From Bacteroidaceae bacterium (GTDB lineage: Bacteria; Bacteroidota; Bacteroidia; Bacteroidales; Bacteroidaceae), in contig JAFUYM010000038.1 in the NCBI GenBank assembly GCA_017470525.1, forward strand, positions 116,576-180,575: a stretch of 64,000 nt of DNA. Direction: 5' to 3'. Under the pieces are notes generated by a model, which was not told where the DNA came from, searched no databases, and was given only the letters and a program-made list of their open reading frames with translations. Both the position numbers and the translations under genes were made by a program. Position 1 is the first letter of the stretch, and the number at the start of each line of letters is the position of its first letter. Below, piece after piece: positions 8,598 through 16,703 of the stretch.

Positions 8598-9791
8598 CTA
8601 TTTTGCGTTGCCGTTTCGGTTGTTGCCGTTGTTGCCGTTTCGGTTGTTGTTCCGTGGACGTGGCATGAAGGGGTTTGAGGTGGCAGGTTCTTCACTCTCT
8701 GTCTCTCCGCCAATGATTTCGAAGTCGGTGAGCACTTCGGTACCAGCAGTCACTCCTGACACGATTTCGGTGAGCACACCGTTGGTGGTTCCTGTTTCCA
8801 CTTTGTGTGCCTTGAAGGTGTTGCCTTCTTTTGTCCACACTTTAGCGGGTGATTCCACGTCTTCCACCGTTTCGCCTTCTTGCAGCAGTGCCTCGTTCGG
8901 GGTGAAGCGCAATGCTTTGGAGGGGACGGCAAGCACACCATTCTTTTCCAGTGTGTAGATGGTCACGTTGGCTGTGAGTCCGGGCTTCAGTTTCAGGTTG
9001 TCGTTGGGGGCAGAAATGACCACTTCGTAAGTGACCACATTGCTTTCGGTGGTAGCCTGTTGGCGCACTTGAGTGACTGCACCCTCGAAGGTGTCATCAG
9101 GGAAGGCATCGACAGTGAAACTAACGCGCTGCCCTTCTTTCACACCACCTATGTCAGCCTCGTCGATGTTGGCAATCACACGCATGTCGGTGAGGTCTTG
9201 GGCAATGATGAAGAGGGTTGGAGTGGTCATGGCTGAGGCAACGGTCTGTCCTTCTTCCACTTCCTTTGAGAGCACCACGCCGTCGATGGGTGAGGTAATG
9301 GTGGCGTAGCCGAGGTTGGTCTGTGCCTTCTGCACGTTCTGCTGCTGCACCTTCACTTGCTGCACAGCCTGTTCGTATGAGAGTTTGGCGTTTTCATAAT
9401 CGTTGGCAGAAACGAGTCCTTTCTCGTAGAGGGTCTTGTAACGCTTATAGTTGGCGCTCTGATAGTTGAGCGATGACTGTGCATTGGAGAGGTTGCTCTG
9501 TGCCGATGCCAGTTCGGAGAGGAGGTTGGTCTTGTCGAGTTCGGCAATCACTTGACCTCGATGCACTTCGGAGTTGTAATCGACATAGATGCGGTCGATG
9601 ATACCAGATACCTGTGTACCCACTTCCACTTCCGTGACAGGTTCGATGGTGCCAGTCGCCGTGATGCTGGTGCTGATGTTTTGTTTCTCTACGGGAGTGG
9701 TGGTGTAGTTCACCTTGGTGCCTTCGCTACAAGCAGTCAGTGTTGCAGCCATCATGATTGCGGCGAATATATTGTTTGTCTTCATTTTCAT
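8598..9791 (-). CDS. Efflux periplasmic adaptor subunit (HlyD/MacA family), lipoprotein
   Basis: 397 residues. The N-terminus has a lipobox (ATLTAC), so the protein is probably lipid-anchored after cleavage. The lipoyl half-motifs (VEVGTQVSGIIDRIYVDYNSEVHRGQVIAELD and TITSPIDGVVLSKEVEEGQTV) flank a coiled-coil hairpin of about 80 residues that would dock on TolC; beta-barrel and membrane-proximal domains follow. The tail is Asn/Gly/Arg-rich low-complexity (RPRNNNRNGNNGNN). It joins the inner-membrane ABC transporter to the outer-membrane channel encoded just upstream. The in-frame ATG at 9785 is an equally possible start. Confidence 0.93.
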   Translation of the reverse strand: MKMKTNNIFAAIMMAATLTACSEGTKVNYTTTPVEKQNISTSITATGTIEPVTEVEVGTQVSGIIDRIYVDYNSEVHRGQVIAELDKTNLLSELASAQSNLSNAQSSLNYQSANYKRYKTLYEKGLVSANDYENAKLSYEQAVQQVKVQQQNVQKAQTNLGYATITSPIDGVVLSKEVEEGQTVASAMTTPTLFIIAQDLTDMRVIANIDEADIGGVKEGQRVSFTVDAFPDDTFEGAVTQVRQQATTESNVVTYEVVISAPNDNLKLKPGLTANVTIYTLEKNGVLAVPSKALRFTPNEALLQEGETVEDVESPAKVWTKEGNTFKAHKVETGTTNGVLTEIVSGVTAGTEVLTDFEIIGGETESEEPATSNPFMPRPRNNNRNGNNGNNRNGNAK

Positions 9792-9868
9792 ATTTGTATT
9801 TTATGGTTTTTTGTTCTGGTTTTCTATAGTTCTTCTAATATGTATAGCCTTTGTTTTCTTTTCTTAAT

Positions 9869-11209
9869 TTACAGGTCCATCTTTTCTCCTGCATAGAAGT
9901 TGAGCATGGCATCGTTGAGCAATGCTGTATATTTGGTTTGCAGCAGTTGCTGTTCGGCTTGCAGCAGGTTGTTCTTGCCTGTGGTCAGTTCGACGATGTT
10001 CTTGAGTCCGAGGTTGAACTGCTCGCTCACCAAGTCGTAACTTTCCTGCATGCTTTTCACATTAGCCAGGGCATAGATGTATTGCTGCTGTGAGGTGGTG
10101 GCATTGAGCCAGTAGTTTTCAATGGTCGAATAGAGTTGTTTCTGCTGATCGAGCAGGCTCAGTTCGCTGCTTTGGAGTGCGTATTTTGCTTTGCGGATAT
10201 TGGTGCGCGCCTGCAAGTTGTCGAAAATGGGAACCGACACGCTCACACCAATCGAATTGCTTAGGTTGTTCTTCACCTGTTTGGTGAAGGCTGTGTGCTG
10301 ACCCGAAGAGTTGCTGCTGCCGATGCCTGCTGAAAGTGACACTGTGGGCATATACCCCGCACGGGCTGTAGCAATAGCGATTTCGGACGATTCGATATTC
10401 AGTTTGCTTGATTGGATTTCGGGGCGGTTCTCCAGGGCTGCGTTGTAAACAGCCTGTTCATTGGGTATCATGGCAAGCACTTTCTCGTCTGATACGTTTG
10501 GGATGGCTACCTCGAAAGGTTCATTGTCGTGAATCTCCAATAGTTGCTTCAGTTGCAGTTTGTAGTTGGCAAGTTGCGACTGGGCTTGCGACAGCGAATA
10601 CTGGTCTTGGCTCACCTGCGCCTCTAACTGTACAAGATCCACACGGGCGAGGCTGCCCACTTCAACCATCGTCTGTGCGCGGTCGCGTTGCATCTCGCTT
10701 GCCTTGATGATTTCTTCACACACTCTCACCGCCTCGTTTTCGTAAAGAATCTGCACGTACAGTTGGGCAATCTGCTCCTGAATGCTGTTGGCTTGCTGCT
10801 CTACAGCCAGTTCTGCCTGCTGTTCTGTCAGTTTGTTCTGCTTGATGGTGTTTGTGTTGCGATTGCCGTTCCACACTGTCCAGTTGGCATTGATGCCGTA
10901 GGAACCATTGTAAGAAACTTTGTTGCTACTCGTCGTCATCGAACCGTTTGTCAAGTTGATGGTACTCTCGGCAAAAGGTCTCCATGATGCATTCTGGTTC
11001 GTGCTGAACGATACAGAGGGGAACAGGGCAGATTTGCTCTGTAACACGTCCTCATGATTGGATGCCGCCGTTATCTTCTTCTGCTGTAACTGGATGTTGT
11101 TGGCAAGGGCATAGTCAAGACACTCTTGCAGTGTCCAAACCTTTTGTCCCCATGCCATACCGCCAGTCATCAGCACTGATAGCGCGGTCAGTAAGTGTTT
11201 TTTATTCAT
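9869..11209 (-). CDS. TolC family outer membrane channel
   Basis: 446 residues with signal peptide ending MAWGQ. The opening WTLQECLDYALANNIQLQQKK and the repeated helical halves (QAELAVEQQANSIQEQIAQLYVQILYENEAV and the matching C-terminal half ending YTALLNDAMLNFYAG) are hallmarks of the outer membrane factor family. It forms the trimeric exit duct of the tripartite pump. It is the first gene of the operon; the next gene, the adaptor, starts 77 bases after its stop. A 19-bp palindrome lies 37 bases upstream of its start. Confidence 0.94.
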   Translation of the reverse strand: MNKKHLLTALSVLMTGGMAWGQKVWTLQECLDYALANNIQLQQKKITAASNHEDVLQSKSALFPSVSFSTNQNASWRPFAESTINLTNGSMTTSSNKVSYNGSYGINANWTVWNGNRNTNTIKQNKLTEQQAELAVEQQANSIQEQIAQLYVQILYENEAVRVCEEIIKASEMQRDRAQTMVEVGSLARVDLVQLEAQVSQDQYSLSQAQSQLANYKLQLKQLLEIHDNEPFEVAIPNVSDEKVLAMIPNEQAVYNAALENRPEIQSSKLNIESSEIAIATARAGYMPTVSLSAGIGSSNSSGQHTAFTKQVKNNLSNSIGVSVSVPIFDNLQARTNIRKAKYALQSSELSLLDQQKQLYSTIENYWLNATTSQQQYIYALANVKSMQESYDLVSEQFNLGLKNIVELTTGKNNLLQAEQQLLQTKYTALLNDAMLNFYAGEKMDL

Positions 11210-11245
11210 TGTATATCTGTTTGTTATCCGATTTTTTTGAGTGTG

Positions 11246-11264
11246 TTAAACTTGGAAAGTTTAA
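11246..11264. promoter_or_regulatory. Candidate operator upstream of the efflux operon
   Basis: TTAAACTTGGAAAGTTTAA is a perfect 8-bp inverted repeat with a three-base centre, placed 37-55 bases ahead of the tolC-like start. Its size and symmetry fit a dimeric repressor site. No regulator gene is adjacent. No good TAnnTTTG box is visible on this strand nearby. Confidence 0.5.
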
Positions 11265-11299
11265 TCCTTTAACATACATTATTATAATATAAAAAAGAG

Positions 11300-11720
11300 A
11301 AAGCAGTCGGACTGTAAGCCGGGTTCTGTATGCGCCGGATGGCACATGTCTGTCATTTATCTACTCCATGAGTCACCTCATGGCTCAAGCGTTCTACCCT
11401 CCATCGCAAACTCGAAGTTACTTGGGCGGGCAACCCTTTATCGATGGTTTACATGAACTTGCAGCACCCAAGATGCACAGCCGACATGTCACCATGCCGC
11501 TGGTGAGCCCTTACCTCACCTTCTCACCATTTCAGCCTCAACAATACCGATAACCGCTCGCAAGGGTTAAAACCTAAAGTCGGGGCTGTTGTTATTTTCT
11601 TCTGCATGACTCAACCCTCGCGGATTGCTTCTACATTAGGAAGTGGGATGCCCTGCGCTGCCCGGACTTTCCTCTTGAGACTCCGAAGAGGCTCCAGCGA
11701 CAGACTGCCCGGCTGCTTTC
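11300..11720 (-). ncRNA. rnpB: RNase P RNA (bacterial type A)
   Basis: On the reverse strand the sequence GAGGAAAGTCCGGGCA, the universal CR-I/P4 strand, appears near 11663-11678, and the 3' end has the ACAGAACCCGGCTTACAG signature (near 11317-11334), the complementary P4 strand. GAAAGCAGCCGGGCAG at the 5' end pairs with the CTGCTTTC at the 3' end to close the molecule. The RNA is the catalytic part of RNase P, which removes tRNA 5' leaders. Length is about 420 nt. A T-rich stretch follows at the 3' end. Confidence 0.96.
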
Positions 11721-11726
11721 AACCTA

Positions 11727-11734
11727 CAAAGGTA
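11727..11734 (-). promoter_or_regulatory. rnpB promoter -7 box
   Basis: CAAAGGTA on the + strand reads TACCTTTG on the transcribed side and lies about seven bases ahead of the predicted RNase P RNA 5' end. The T run of the GH43 terminator lies immediately upstream. Confidence 0.8.
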
Positions 11735-11744
11735 GGCAAAAATA

Positions 11745-11784
11745 CAACAAAAAAAGACAAACCATTGAAAAATGATTTGTCTTT
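11745..11784 (-). terminator. Terminator of the GH43 gene
   Basis: AAGACAAA (11754-11761) and TTTGTCTT (11776-11783) form an 8-bp stem; read on the reverse strand it runs into a T tract. It separates the GH43 gene from rnpB. Confidence 0.75.
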
Positions 11785-11837
11785 TAAGATTTTTTGTGTG
11801 AAAGCGTTCCGTTTTGCCTTGGAAAATATGAAAAGTG

Positions 11838-13967
11838 TTACTCTGCGGAGCACTCTTCCCAATGCAGAACGGAGCCGTTTCTGCGAGCAGGGTCGGGACC
11901 TGCAAAGTCTATCGAATATGGGCTGCCAGTAGTCGGACTCTTGCCGATATATCGGTGGTTCTTCAGCGAATAGAGCATGAAGTCGTGGTCAAGATAATCT
12001 TGCCAGAGGAACACCTCGGCTTCGTTGGCGTCAGTGGTGAAACGCACATCGCCAGGCAATCCTTCGCCATACACCTTGATGTAGCGTCCATCGGCACATT
12101 TCAGTTGCACCATGCCTGTCCCGCAGTCAATGATTTGGAACTGTGTGCGTTGGCTCTTGTCTTCGGCACGGGTGTCGTAGAGGATGCCGTGTGGGTCGGC
12201 TATGGCTGGCAGTCCTGTCGCTTTGTTGATGATGCGGAAGGTCTTGCCGTATGGCGTGTTCCCAGAACGGTCAGCCTTGGGTTCTTCTACTGTAAAGTTG
12301 TCAAATTCGGCATAACCACCGTTCTTGCCATCGACGTTGAAGGCAAACAGCGCATGGCGAGAGCCTTGGAAGGTGGTGAGTTGATAAGAGAGGGGCATCA
12401 TGCGTCCCAAAGTCTGGAAGGTGATGCCATCGGTTGAGTAAGCGTATTGTGCCTGGTCGTCATCGTATTCGCCGATGCTGCGAAGCCAGATTTTTCCCTT
12501 AGGCAAAGAAACCTGCACATCGGTGGTGTCATTGGTCAACTGCTCGAAACAGCGCAAGGTGTATGTTTTTCCGTCTGAAGCCTTTTTCACAATGCCAATC
12601 CAGGAACAGGGCACGTTGATGTTGCCTAAACCTGCCACATCGCCATCTTTCAGTCCTTTCACATTCAGTTCGACAGTGGTGATGCTGGTCGGACCGATTA
12701 CACGCTGAGTCAGCGTATTTCTTGCCCACATCAATTGTTCGGCAGGCATGGTCTTCAGACGCAATTTCCCTCCTGTCAGGTTCCACATAGTTTCTTCTGG
12801 ATTGTGGTTCCATTGCCACACACGACCAAGTTGTTTTCCATCAAAGTTTTCGCTGCGTACGTAGGGAGCATGAGGCTCTGTCTGCTGCGATGTCATTGCA
12901 CCATCATCCACAACCATTCCGTTCTTCACCTCCACGCCGGGCTTAAACCATGTCCTTGGCGCCCTTCCATAGTTTCCTTTAAATCCCACCATGGGCCAAC
13001 CGTCTTCCCATGTCATCGGCATCAGACATACCGTTCTCCCGATGGAATGGAAATCCTGCATGAAGAGTGCCCACCATGAGCCATCCGTAGCCTGAACGAT
13101 GCCACCTTGATGGGCATTCGTACAAGCCGTTGCATCCTTATCAAGAGGACCTAAACGGAAATCGCTACCATCGGGTACAATGCGACCTCTCCATTGAGTC
13201 AGTCGGGCAGCATGATAGCCATAGGTCTCATCAGCGGTGATGACACGGGTCTCGTAAGGTCCCCAGATGCTTTTCGAACGTGAACAAAGGGTGCGTCCAT
13301 TGGGTCTGTAGTCGGTGGAGATGAGATAGTACATGCCATTGATTTTGTACATGTGATGCCCTTCGCCCACACCATTGCCTTCAGGGATGATGACTCGTTC
13401 CGTTCCTTCCTTGGGACCGCTCATGTCGGGCTCCAATTCTGTACATTTCACCGTTCCATAACCGTGAATGGCATACACCTTGCCGTCATCGTCAAACAGC
13501 ACACCGAGATCATAGATGTTACCCTTCAGATTGTGGTGTGTCCACGGACCCTTGATATCCTTTGCCGTGTAGCACTGCAAACCTTTTCCGTTTACATTCG
13601 AGAACACATAAAACTGCCCATTTGCATAGCGGATGCAAGGTGCCCAAATGCCTTCGCCGTAGGTCTCCTTGTGGTTCTTCAGTGAAAAACGCTCGTCGTC
13701 GAAGTCGAAACGGTCGAAGCAGTAACTGATGTTCTCCCAGTTCACAAGGTCTTTTGAATGGAGGATGACCAATCCTGGCACCGCATGCATGGTGGTGCCA
13801 GCCAAATAGTAGTCATCGCCCACACGAATCACATCGGGGTCGCTGAACTCATCGTAGAAGAGCGGGTTGGTGAACGTGCCGTTGCCGTTGTCGGCTGTCC
13901 ACGACTTGGTTTGTGCATTGGCACAAAAACAAGTTGCCAAAGTTAGCAAAAAGCAAATAAGTCTCAT
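11838..13967 (-). CDS. Glycoside hydrolase family 43 (xylosidase/arabinofuranosidase type)
   Basis: 709 residues. Signal peptide MRLICFLLTLATCFCANAQ. The five-bladed propeller catalytic domain spans about residues 30-340; likely catalytic acids are Asp43 (SDPDV), Asp153 (IYDLGVLFDDDGK) and Glu202 (GEGHHMYK). Residues about 360-565 form a beta-sandwich of the kind that follows GH43 subfamily 12 domains (RVWQWNHNPEETMWNLTGG). The last 130 residues (TFRIINKATGLPAIADP through DYLDHDFMLYSLKNHRYIG) look like a ricin-type trefoil carbohydrate-binding domain. The enzyme would trim xylan or arabinoxylan side chains in the periplasm or on the surface. No SusC/SusD pair lies beside it, so it is a lone gene here. 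Exact substrate cannot be read from the sequence. Confidence 0.9.
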   Translation of the reverse strand: MRLICFLLTLATCFCANAQTKSWTADNGNGTFTNPLFYDEFSDPDVIRVGDDYYLAGTTMHAVPGLVILHSKDLVNWENISYCFDRFDFDDERFSLKNHKETYGEGIWAPCIRYANGQFYVFSNVNGKGLQCYTAKDIKGPWTHHNLKGNIYDLGVLFDDDGKVYAIHGYGTVKCTELEPDMSGPKEGTERVIIPEGNGVGEGHHMYKINGMYYLISTDYRPNGRTLCSRSKSIWGPYETRVITADETYGYHAARLTQWRGRIVPDGSDFRLGPLDKDATACTNAHQGGIVQATDGSWWALFMQDFHSIGRTVCLMPMTWEDGWPMVGFKGNYGRAPRTWFKPGVEVKNGMVVDDGAMTSQQTEPHAPYVRSENFDGKQLGRVWQWNHNPEETMWNLTGGKLRLKTMPAEQLMWARNTLTQRVIGPTSITTVELNVKGLKDGDVAGLGNINVPCSWIGIVKKASDGKTYTLRCFEQLTNDTTDVQVSLPKGKIWLRSIGEYDDDQAQYAYSTDGITFQTLGRMMPLSYQLTTFQGSRHALFAFNVDGKNGGYAEFDNFTVEEPKADRSGNTPYGKTFRIINKATGLPAIADPHGILYDTRAEDKSQRTQFQIIDCGTGMVQLKCADGRYIKVYGEGLPGDVRFTTDANEAEVFLWQDYLDHDFMLYSLKNHRYIGKSPTTGSPYSIDFAGPDPARRNGSVLHWEECSAE

Positions 13968-14026
13968 GATGTAAGTGATATTGTTAGTGATATAATATTG
14001 CTGTATGATGAAAAGACATGAGACTA

Positions 14027-14057
14027 CAAAGGTACAATTTTATTCATCACCTCCCAA
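14027..14057 (-). promoter_or_regulatory. Promoter of the GH43 gene
   Basis: Reverse-strand TACCTTTG (14027-14034) with TTG (14055-14057) 20 bases upstream fits the Bacteroidetes consensus. Transcription would start about 50 bases ahead of the ATG. Confidence 0.8.
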
Positions 14058-14414
14058 CTTTTAAGGCAGAAAAACATGCACGACCTGTTCTTTTCTGTCA
14101 ATTGTGTCCATCAGAATGACTCTGAACCGCAAATTATTCGGCAGAAAAAGGGATATGCCACATCTCCAACACCCTAACCTTAAGAAATCCTTTCCAAATA
14201 CAAAGATGTAACATTTTTTCGGCGCTGTCAAATGTTTGGAGGTTTATAAGCCCCATCTCTTTCATTATCCAGATTAATTATCATAAGCGAAACTATCGCT
14301 CAGTGAATTGTTAATTGAATGTGAAAATTTTAAGATTTAAGTTTAATCGGTGTTAACACTTGGAGGGGATTTGTTAAACTAAATCAAAGAAACTGAAAAA
14401 GGTGGGGAAAAAGT

Positions 14415-14446
14415 TTTGTAGTCACGTTGATTTGTCGTTATTTTGC
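14415..14446 (+). promoter_or_regulatory. Promoter of the HtrA gene
   Basis: TTTG (14415-14418), 19 bases, TTATTTTGC (14438-14446), one base off the TAnnTTTGC consensus. The leader to the ATG is about 115 bases. The rest of 13968-14571 is AT-rich and holds no gene that I can support. Confidence 0.65.
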
Positions 14447-14571
14447 ACTCAAATTCGAACGAAGACATCGGATAGGAAGCATTCCTATATATTATATATA
14501 ATGTGTAAGGGATGCTGATGAAGAAAAGAGCAAATTAACAAATTAAACATTTATAGAATAGCAAACAGATT

Positions 14572-16107
14572 ATGAAGCAGACAACAAAAAGATTTTACGG
14601 CACACTGGCTTGTGTTGCCTTTTTTTCGGGATTGACAGGTGCTTTTGCTTATTCTCTCTCGCAGAAGTCGGCGAGCACAGTTTTACCATCTCTCTCCTTC
14701 ACGGAACCTAAAACGGAGGAGAATGCTAGCGTGATGCAACTCTCGAACGTTTCGATGCCAGCGGCTCAACCCGTCGATTTGACGGAGGCTGCAGAAAAGG
14801 CTTGCAACGCGGTGGTCTATATTAAGGTGGTGCAGAAAGGAAAGACGCAGACGATTGAATATCGCGATCCGTTTGAAGATTTCTTCGGTGACTTCTTCGG
14901 ACGTGGTGGTGGTTCACAGCGTCGTCAGGTGGAGACTCCTAAACGGGAGGCTGCAGGTTCTGGTGTCATCATTTCGGCTGATGGCTACATCGTGACGAAC
15001 AATCACGTGGTGGAGAATGCTGACGACATTACGATTACACTGAACGACAATCGTGAGTTTACGGCAAAGGTTATAGGTTTGGATGCCGATACCGATTTGG
15101 CATTGCTGAAGATTGATGCCACAGGTCTGCCAGCCATCGTGATAGGCGATTCTGACCAGTTGAAAGTGGGTGAGTGGGTGCTTGCTGTGGGCAATCCGTT
15201 CAATCTTACTTCCACTGTGACCGCAGGTATTGTTTCTGCAAAGGCACGTAACATTGGTGCCCACAAGAATGGCATTGAGTCGTTCATCCAGACGGATGCT
15301 GCCATCAATCAGGGTAACTCGGGTGGTGCATTGGTCAACACACGTGGCGAACTGGTAGGCATCAATGCCATGCTGTATTCACAGACTGGTTCTTTCACAG
15401 GTTATGGCTTTGCCATCCCAACCACCATTATGAAAAAAGTGGTGACCGACTTGCAGGCATACGGCACCGTGCAACGTGCGATGATAGGCATCAGCGGTAT
15501 GACGCTCCACGATTATATCGACTCGAAGAAGCATGAAGATGAAAAATTCTCCGCTGATTTCGGCACGAATGATGGTGTTTATGTGGCAGAAGTTTCGGAA
15601 GATGGTGCTGCAGAAGAGGCAGGTATCAAGTCGGGAGACGTGATTGTATCGGTGGACGGAAAGAGCATCACGAAGATGTCTGAATTACAGGAAGCAACGA
15701 CGAAGTACCGTCCTGGTGACAAGGCACAGATTGGTTACATCCGTGACAAGAAGGAAAAGACAGCCACCATCACATTCCGTAATGCAAAGGGAAGCACCAA
15801 TGTCATCAAGACACAGAAGGTCGATGCATTAGGTGCAGAGTTCAAGGAACTGACCGATAACCAGAAGAAGACACTCCATCTTTCATACGGTGTGCAGGTG
15901 GAGAAACTGAAGAGCGGTTATCTGAAAGATGCTGGAGTACCTGAAGGTTTCATTATCCTGAAGGCAAACAACCAGAACATCAAGTCGGCTTCCGACATGG
16001 AATCAGCCTTTAAGTCAGCACAGGCAAGCGATGAGCAGACGCTCTGGATTTGGGGTAAGACTCCAGCGGGCAGACCGATGTCATTTGCGGTGTACTTGGG
16101 CGAATAA
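14572..16107 (+). CDS. htrA: HtrA/Deg family periplasmic serine protease
   Basis: 511 residues. The N-terminal hydrophobic segment (residues 9-30) is a signal or anchor. The trypsin-like domain has His145 (TNNHVV), Asp175 (DADTDLALLK) and Ser250 (NQGNSGGAL), so the catalytic triad is intact. Two PDZ domains follow; the first contains GVYVAEVSEDGAAEEAGIKSGD and the second ends the protein. It degrades or holds misfolded envelope proteins. It has its own promoter and terminator and stands alone. An acidic, Phe-rich LA-like loop (DPFEDFFGDFFGRGGG, residues 99-114) precedes the protease core as in other DegQ/DegP proteins. Confidence 0.95.
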   Translation: MKQTTKRFYGTLACVAFFSGLTGAFAYSLSQKSASTVLPSLSFTEPKTEENASVMQLSNVSMPAAQPVDLTEAAEKACNAVVYIKVVQKGKTQTIEYRDPFEDFFGDFFGRGGGSQRRQVETPKREAAGSGVIISADGYIVTNNHVVENADDITITLNDNREFTAKVIGLDADTDLALLKIDATGLPAIVIGDSDQLKVGEWVLAVGNPFNLTSTVTAGIVSAKARNIGAHKNGIESFIQTDAAINQGNSGGALVNTRGELVGINAMLYSQTGSFTGYGFAIPTTIMKKVVTDLQAYGTVQRAMIGISGMTLHDYIDSKKHEDEKFSADFGTNDGVYVAEVSEDGAAEEAGIKSGDVIVSVDGKSITKMSELQEATTKYRPGDKAQIGYIRDKKEKTATITFRNAKGSTNVIKTQKVDALGAEFKELTDNQKKTLHLSYGVQVEKLKSGYLKDAGVPEGFIILKANNQNIKSASDMESAFKSAQASDEQTLWIWGKTPAGRPMSFAVYLGE

Positions 16108-16130
16108 AATGGCTCGAATGTTAAAAAATG

Positions 16131-16162
16131 AGGGATTTGAAGAAAAAAATCTTCAAATCCCT
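16131..16162 (+). terminator. Terminator of the HtrA gene
   Basis: AGGGATTTGAAGA and TCTTCAAATCCCT form a perfect 13-bp stem with a loop of six A. The downstream T stretch is short (TTGTTTG). Its last base touches the -33 element of the following RNA promoter. Confidence 0.75.
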
Positions 16163-16193
16163 TGTTTGTATCCGTATAAAACATTAACTTTGC
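16162..16193 (+). promoter_or_regulatory. Promoter of a candidate RNA gene
   Basis: TTG (16162-16164), 20 bases, TAACTTTGC (16185-16193). No protein gene follows on this strand; only the structured region 16200-16482 and tRNA-Ser lie downstream. Confidence 0.75.
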
Positions 16194-16199
16194 TATCGG

Positions 16200-16482
16200 A
16201 AAACAACGAAAGCCACCTGAATCGGTGAGTGAACCGAACGAAAAAGGGTGCTGGAGTTTACATATAAGCCGGGGTACAGGATCGATCGGGATACTCATCA
16301 AATTATACACTGAAACCGAGATGATTTTACCGTCCAATGGCGGGCCACAACCCAGAAGTCGCCATGTCTTCGAACATGGGGTTTCGGTTTCTGGAAACCT
16401 TTGAGTCGGTGGATTACAAAAGGCGGTAAATACTCAAATCTTACAACGTCGGAGTTTCATCACATCTCCTCCCGGCTTTTTA
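16200..16482 (+). ncRNA. Candidate structured RNA with nested long-range helices
   Basis: No coding frame is convincing, yet the region has its own promoter and ends in a helix plus T run. AAGCCGGG (16266-16273) pairs with CCCGGCTT (16471-16478), which is followed by TTTA. Inside, GAAACCG (16312-16318) pairs with CGGTTTC (16385-16391), and CCATGT (16362-16367) with ACATGG (16374-16379) capped by CTTCGA. GGTTT (16386-16390) can instead pair with AAACC (16395-16399), so two states are possible. A rod about 215 nt long with an internal bubble would fit a 6S-type RNA, but this is inference. tmRNA is excluded by the lack of a tag frame and of a tRNA-like end. Confidence 0.55.
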
Positions 16483-16483
16483 T

Positions 16484-16519
16484 AAAGGGTGAACTTATCA
16501 AACAATAAGTTCACCCTTT
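16484..16519. repeat. Perfect 14-bp inverted repeat before tRNA-Ser
   Basis: AAAGGGTGAACTTA and TAAGTTCACCCTTT are perfectly complementary with an 8-base loop. No T run follows. It sits between the candidate RNA and the first base of tRNA-Ser and could block read-through or guide processing. Confidence 0.8.
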
Positions 16520-16523
16520 GCAA

Positions 16524-16610
16524 GGAAAGTTGCCGGAGTGGTCGATCGGGCCGCACTCGAAATGCGGTGACCGGGTAACTGGTCCGGGGGTTCGAATCCC
16601 TCACTTTCCG
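16524..16610 (+). tRNA. tRNA-Ser (CGA)
   Basis: 87 nt with a long variable arm, as expected for serine. Acceptor GGAAAGT pairs with ACTTTCC, discriminator G at 16610, anticodon stem CCGCA/TGCGG with loop CTCGAAA (anticodon CGA at 16558-16560), and T loop TTCGAAT. CCA is not encoded. It reads UCG codons. Confidence 0.96.
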
Positions 16611-16619
16611 CTGGAAGAG

Positions 16620-16656
16620 AAGGAGGAACTACCTTGAAAGGTAATCCCTCCTTTTT
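16620..16656 (+). terminator. Terminator after tRNA-Ser
   Basis: AAGGAGG and CCTCCTT enclose an inner TACCTT/AAGGTA stem and end in five T. Confidence 0.85.
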
Positions 16657-16703
16657 GTTATAAAGAAGAGGGTGTGTCTGTTGCTTTTTTGTGTTTATAT
16701 TTT

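Noticed and set aside
16200-16482. tmRNA identity of the structured region
   Set aside because: No tag reading frame ending in Ala-Leu-Ala-Ala and no tRNA-like 3' end with a T loop.
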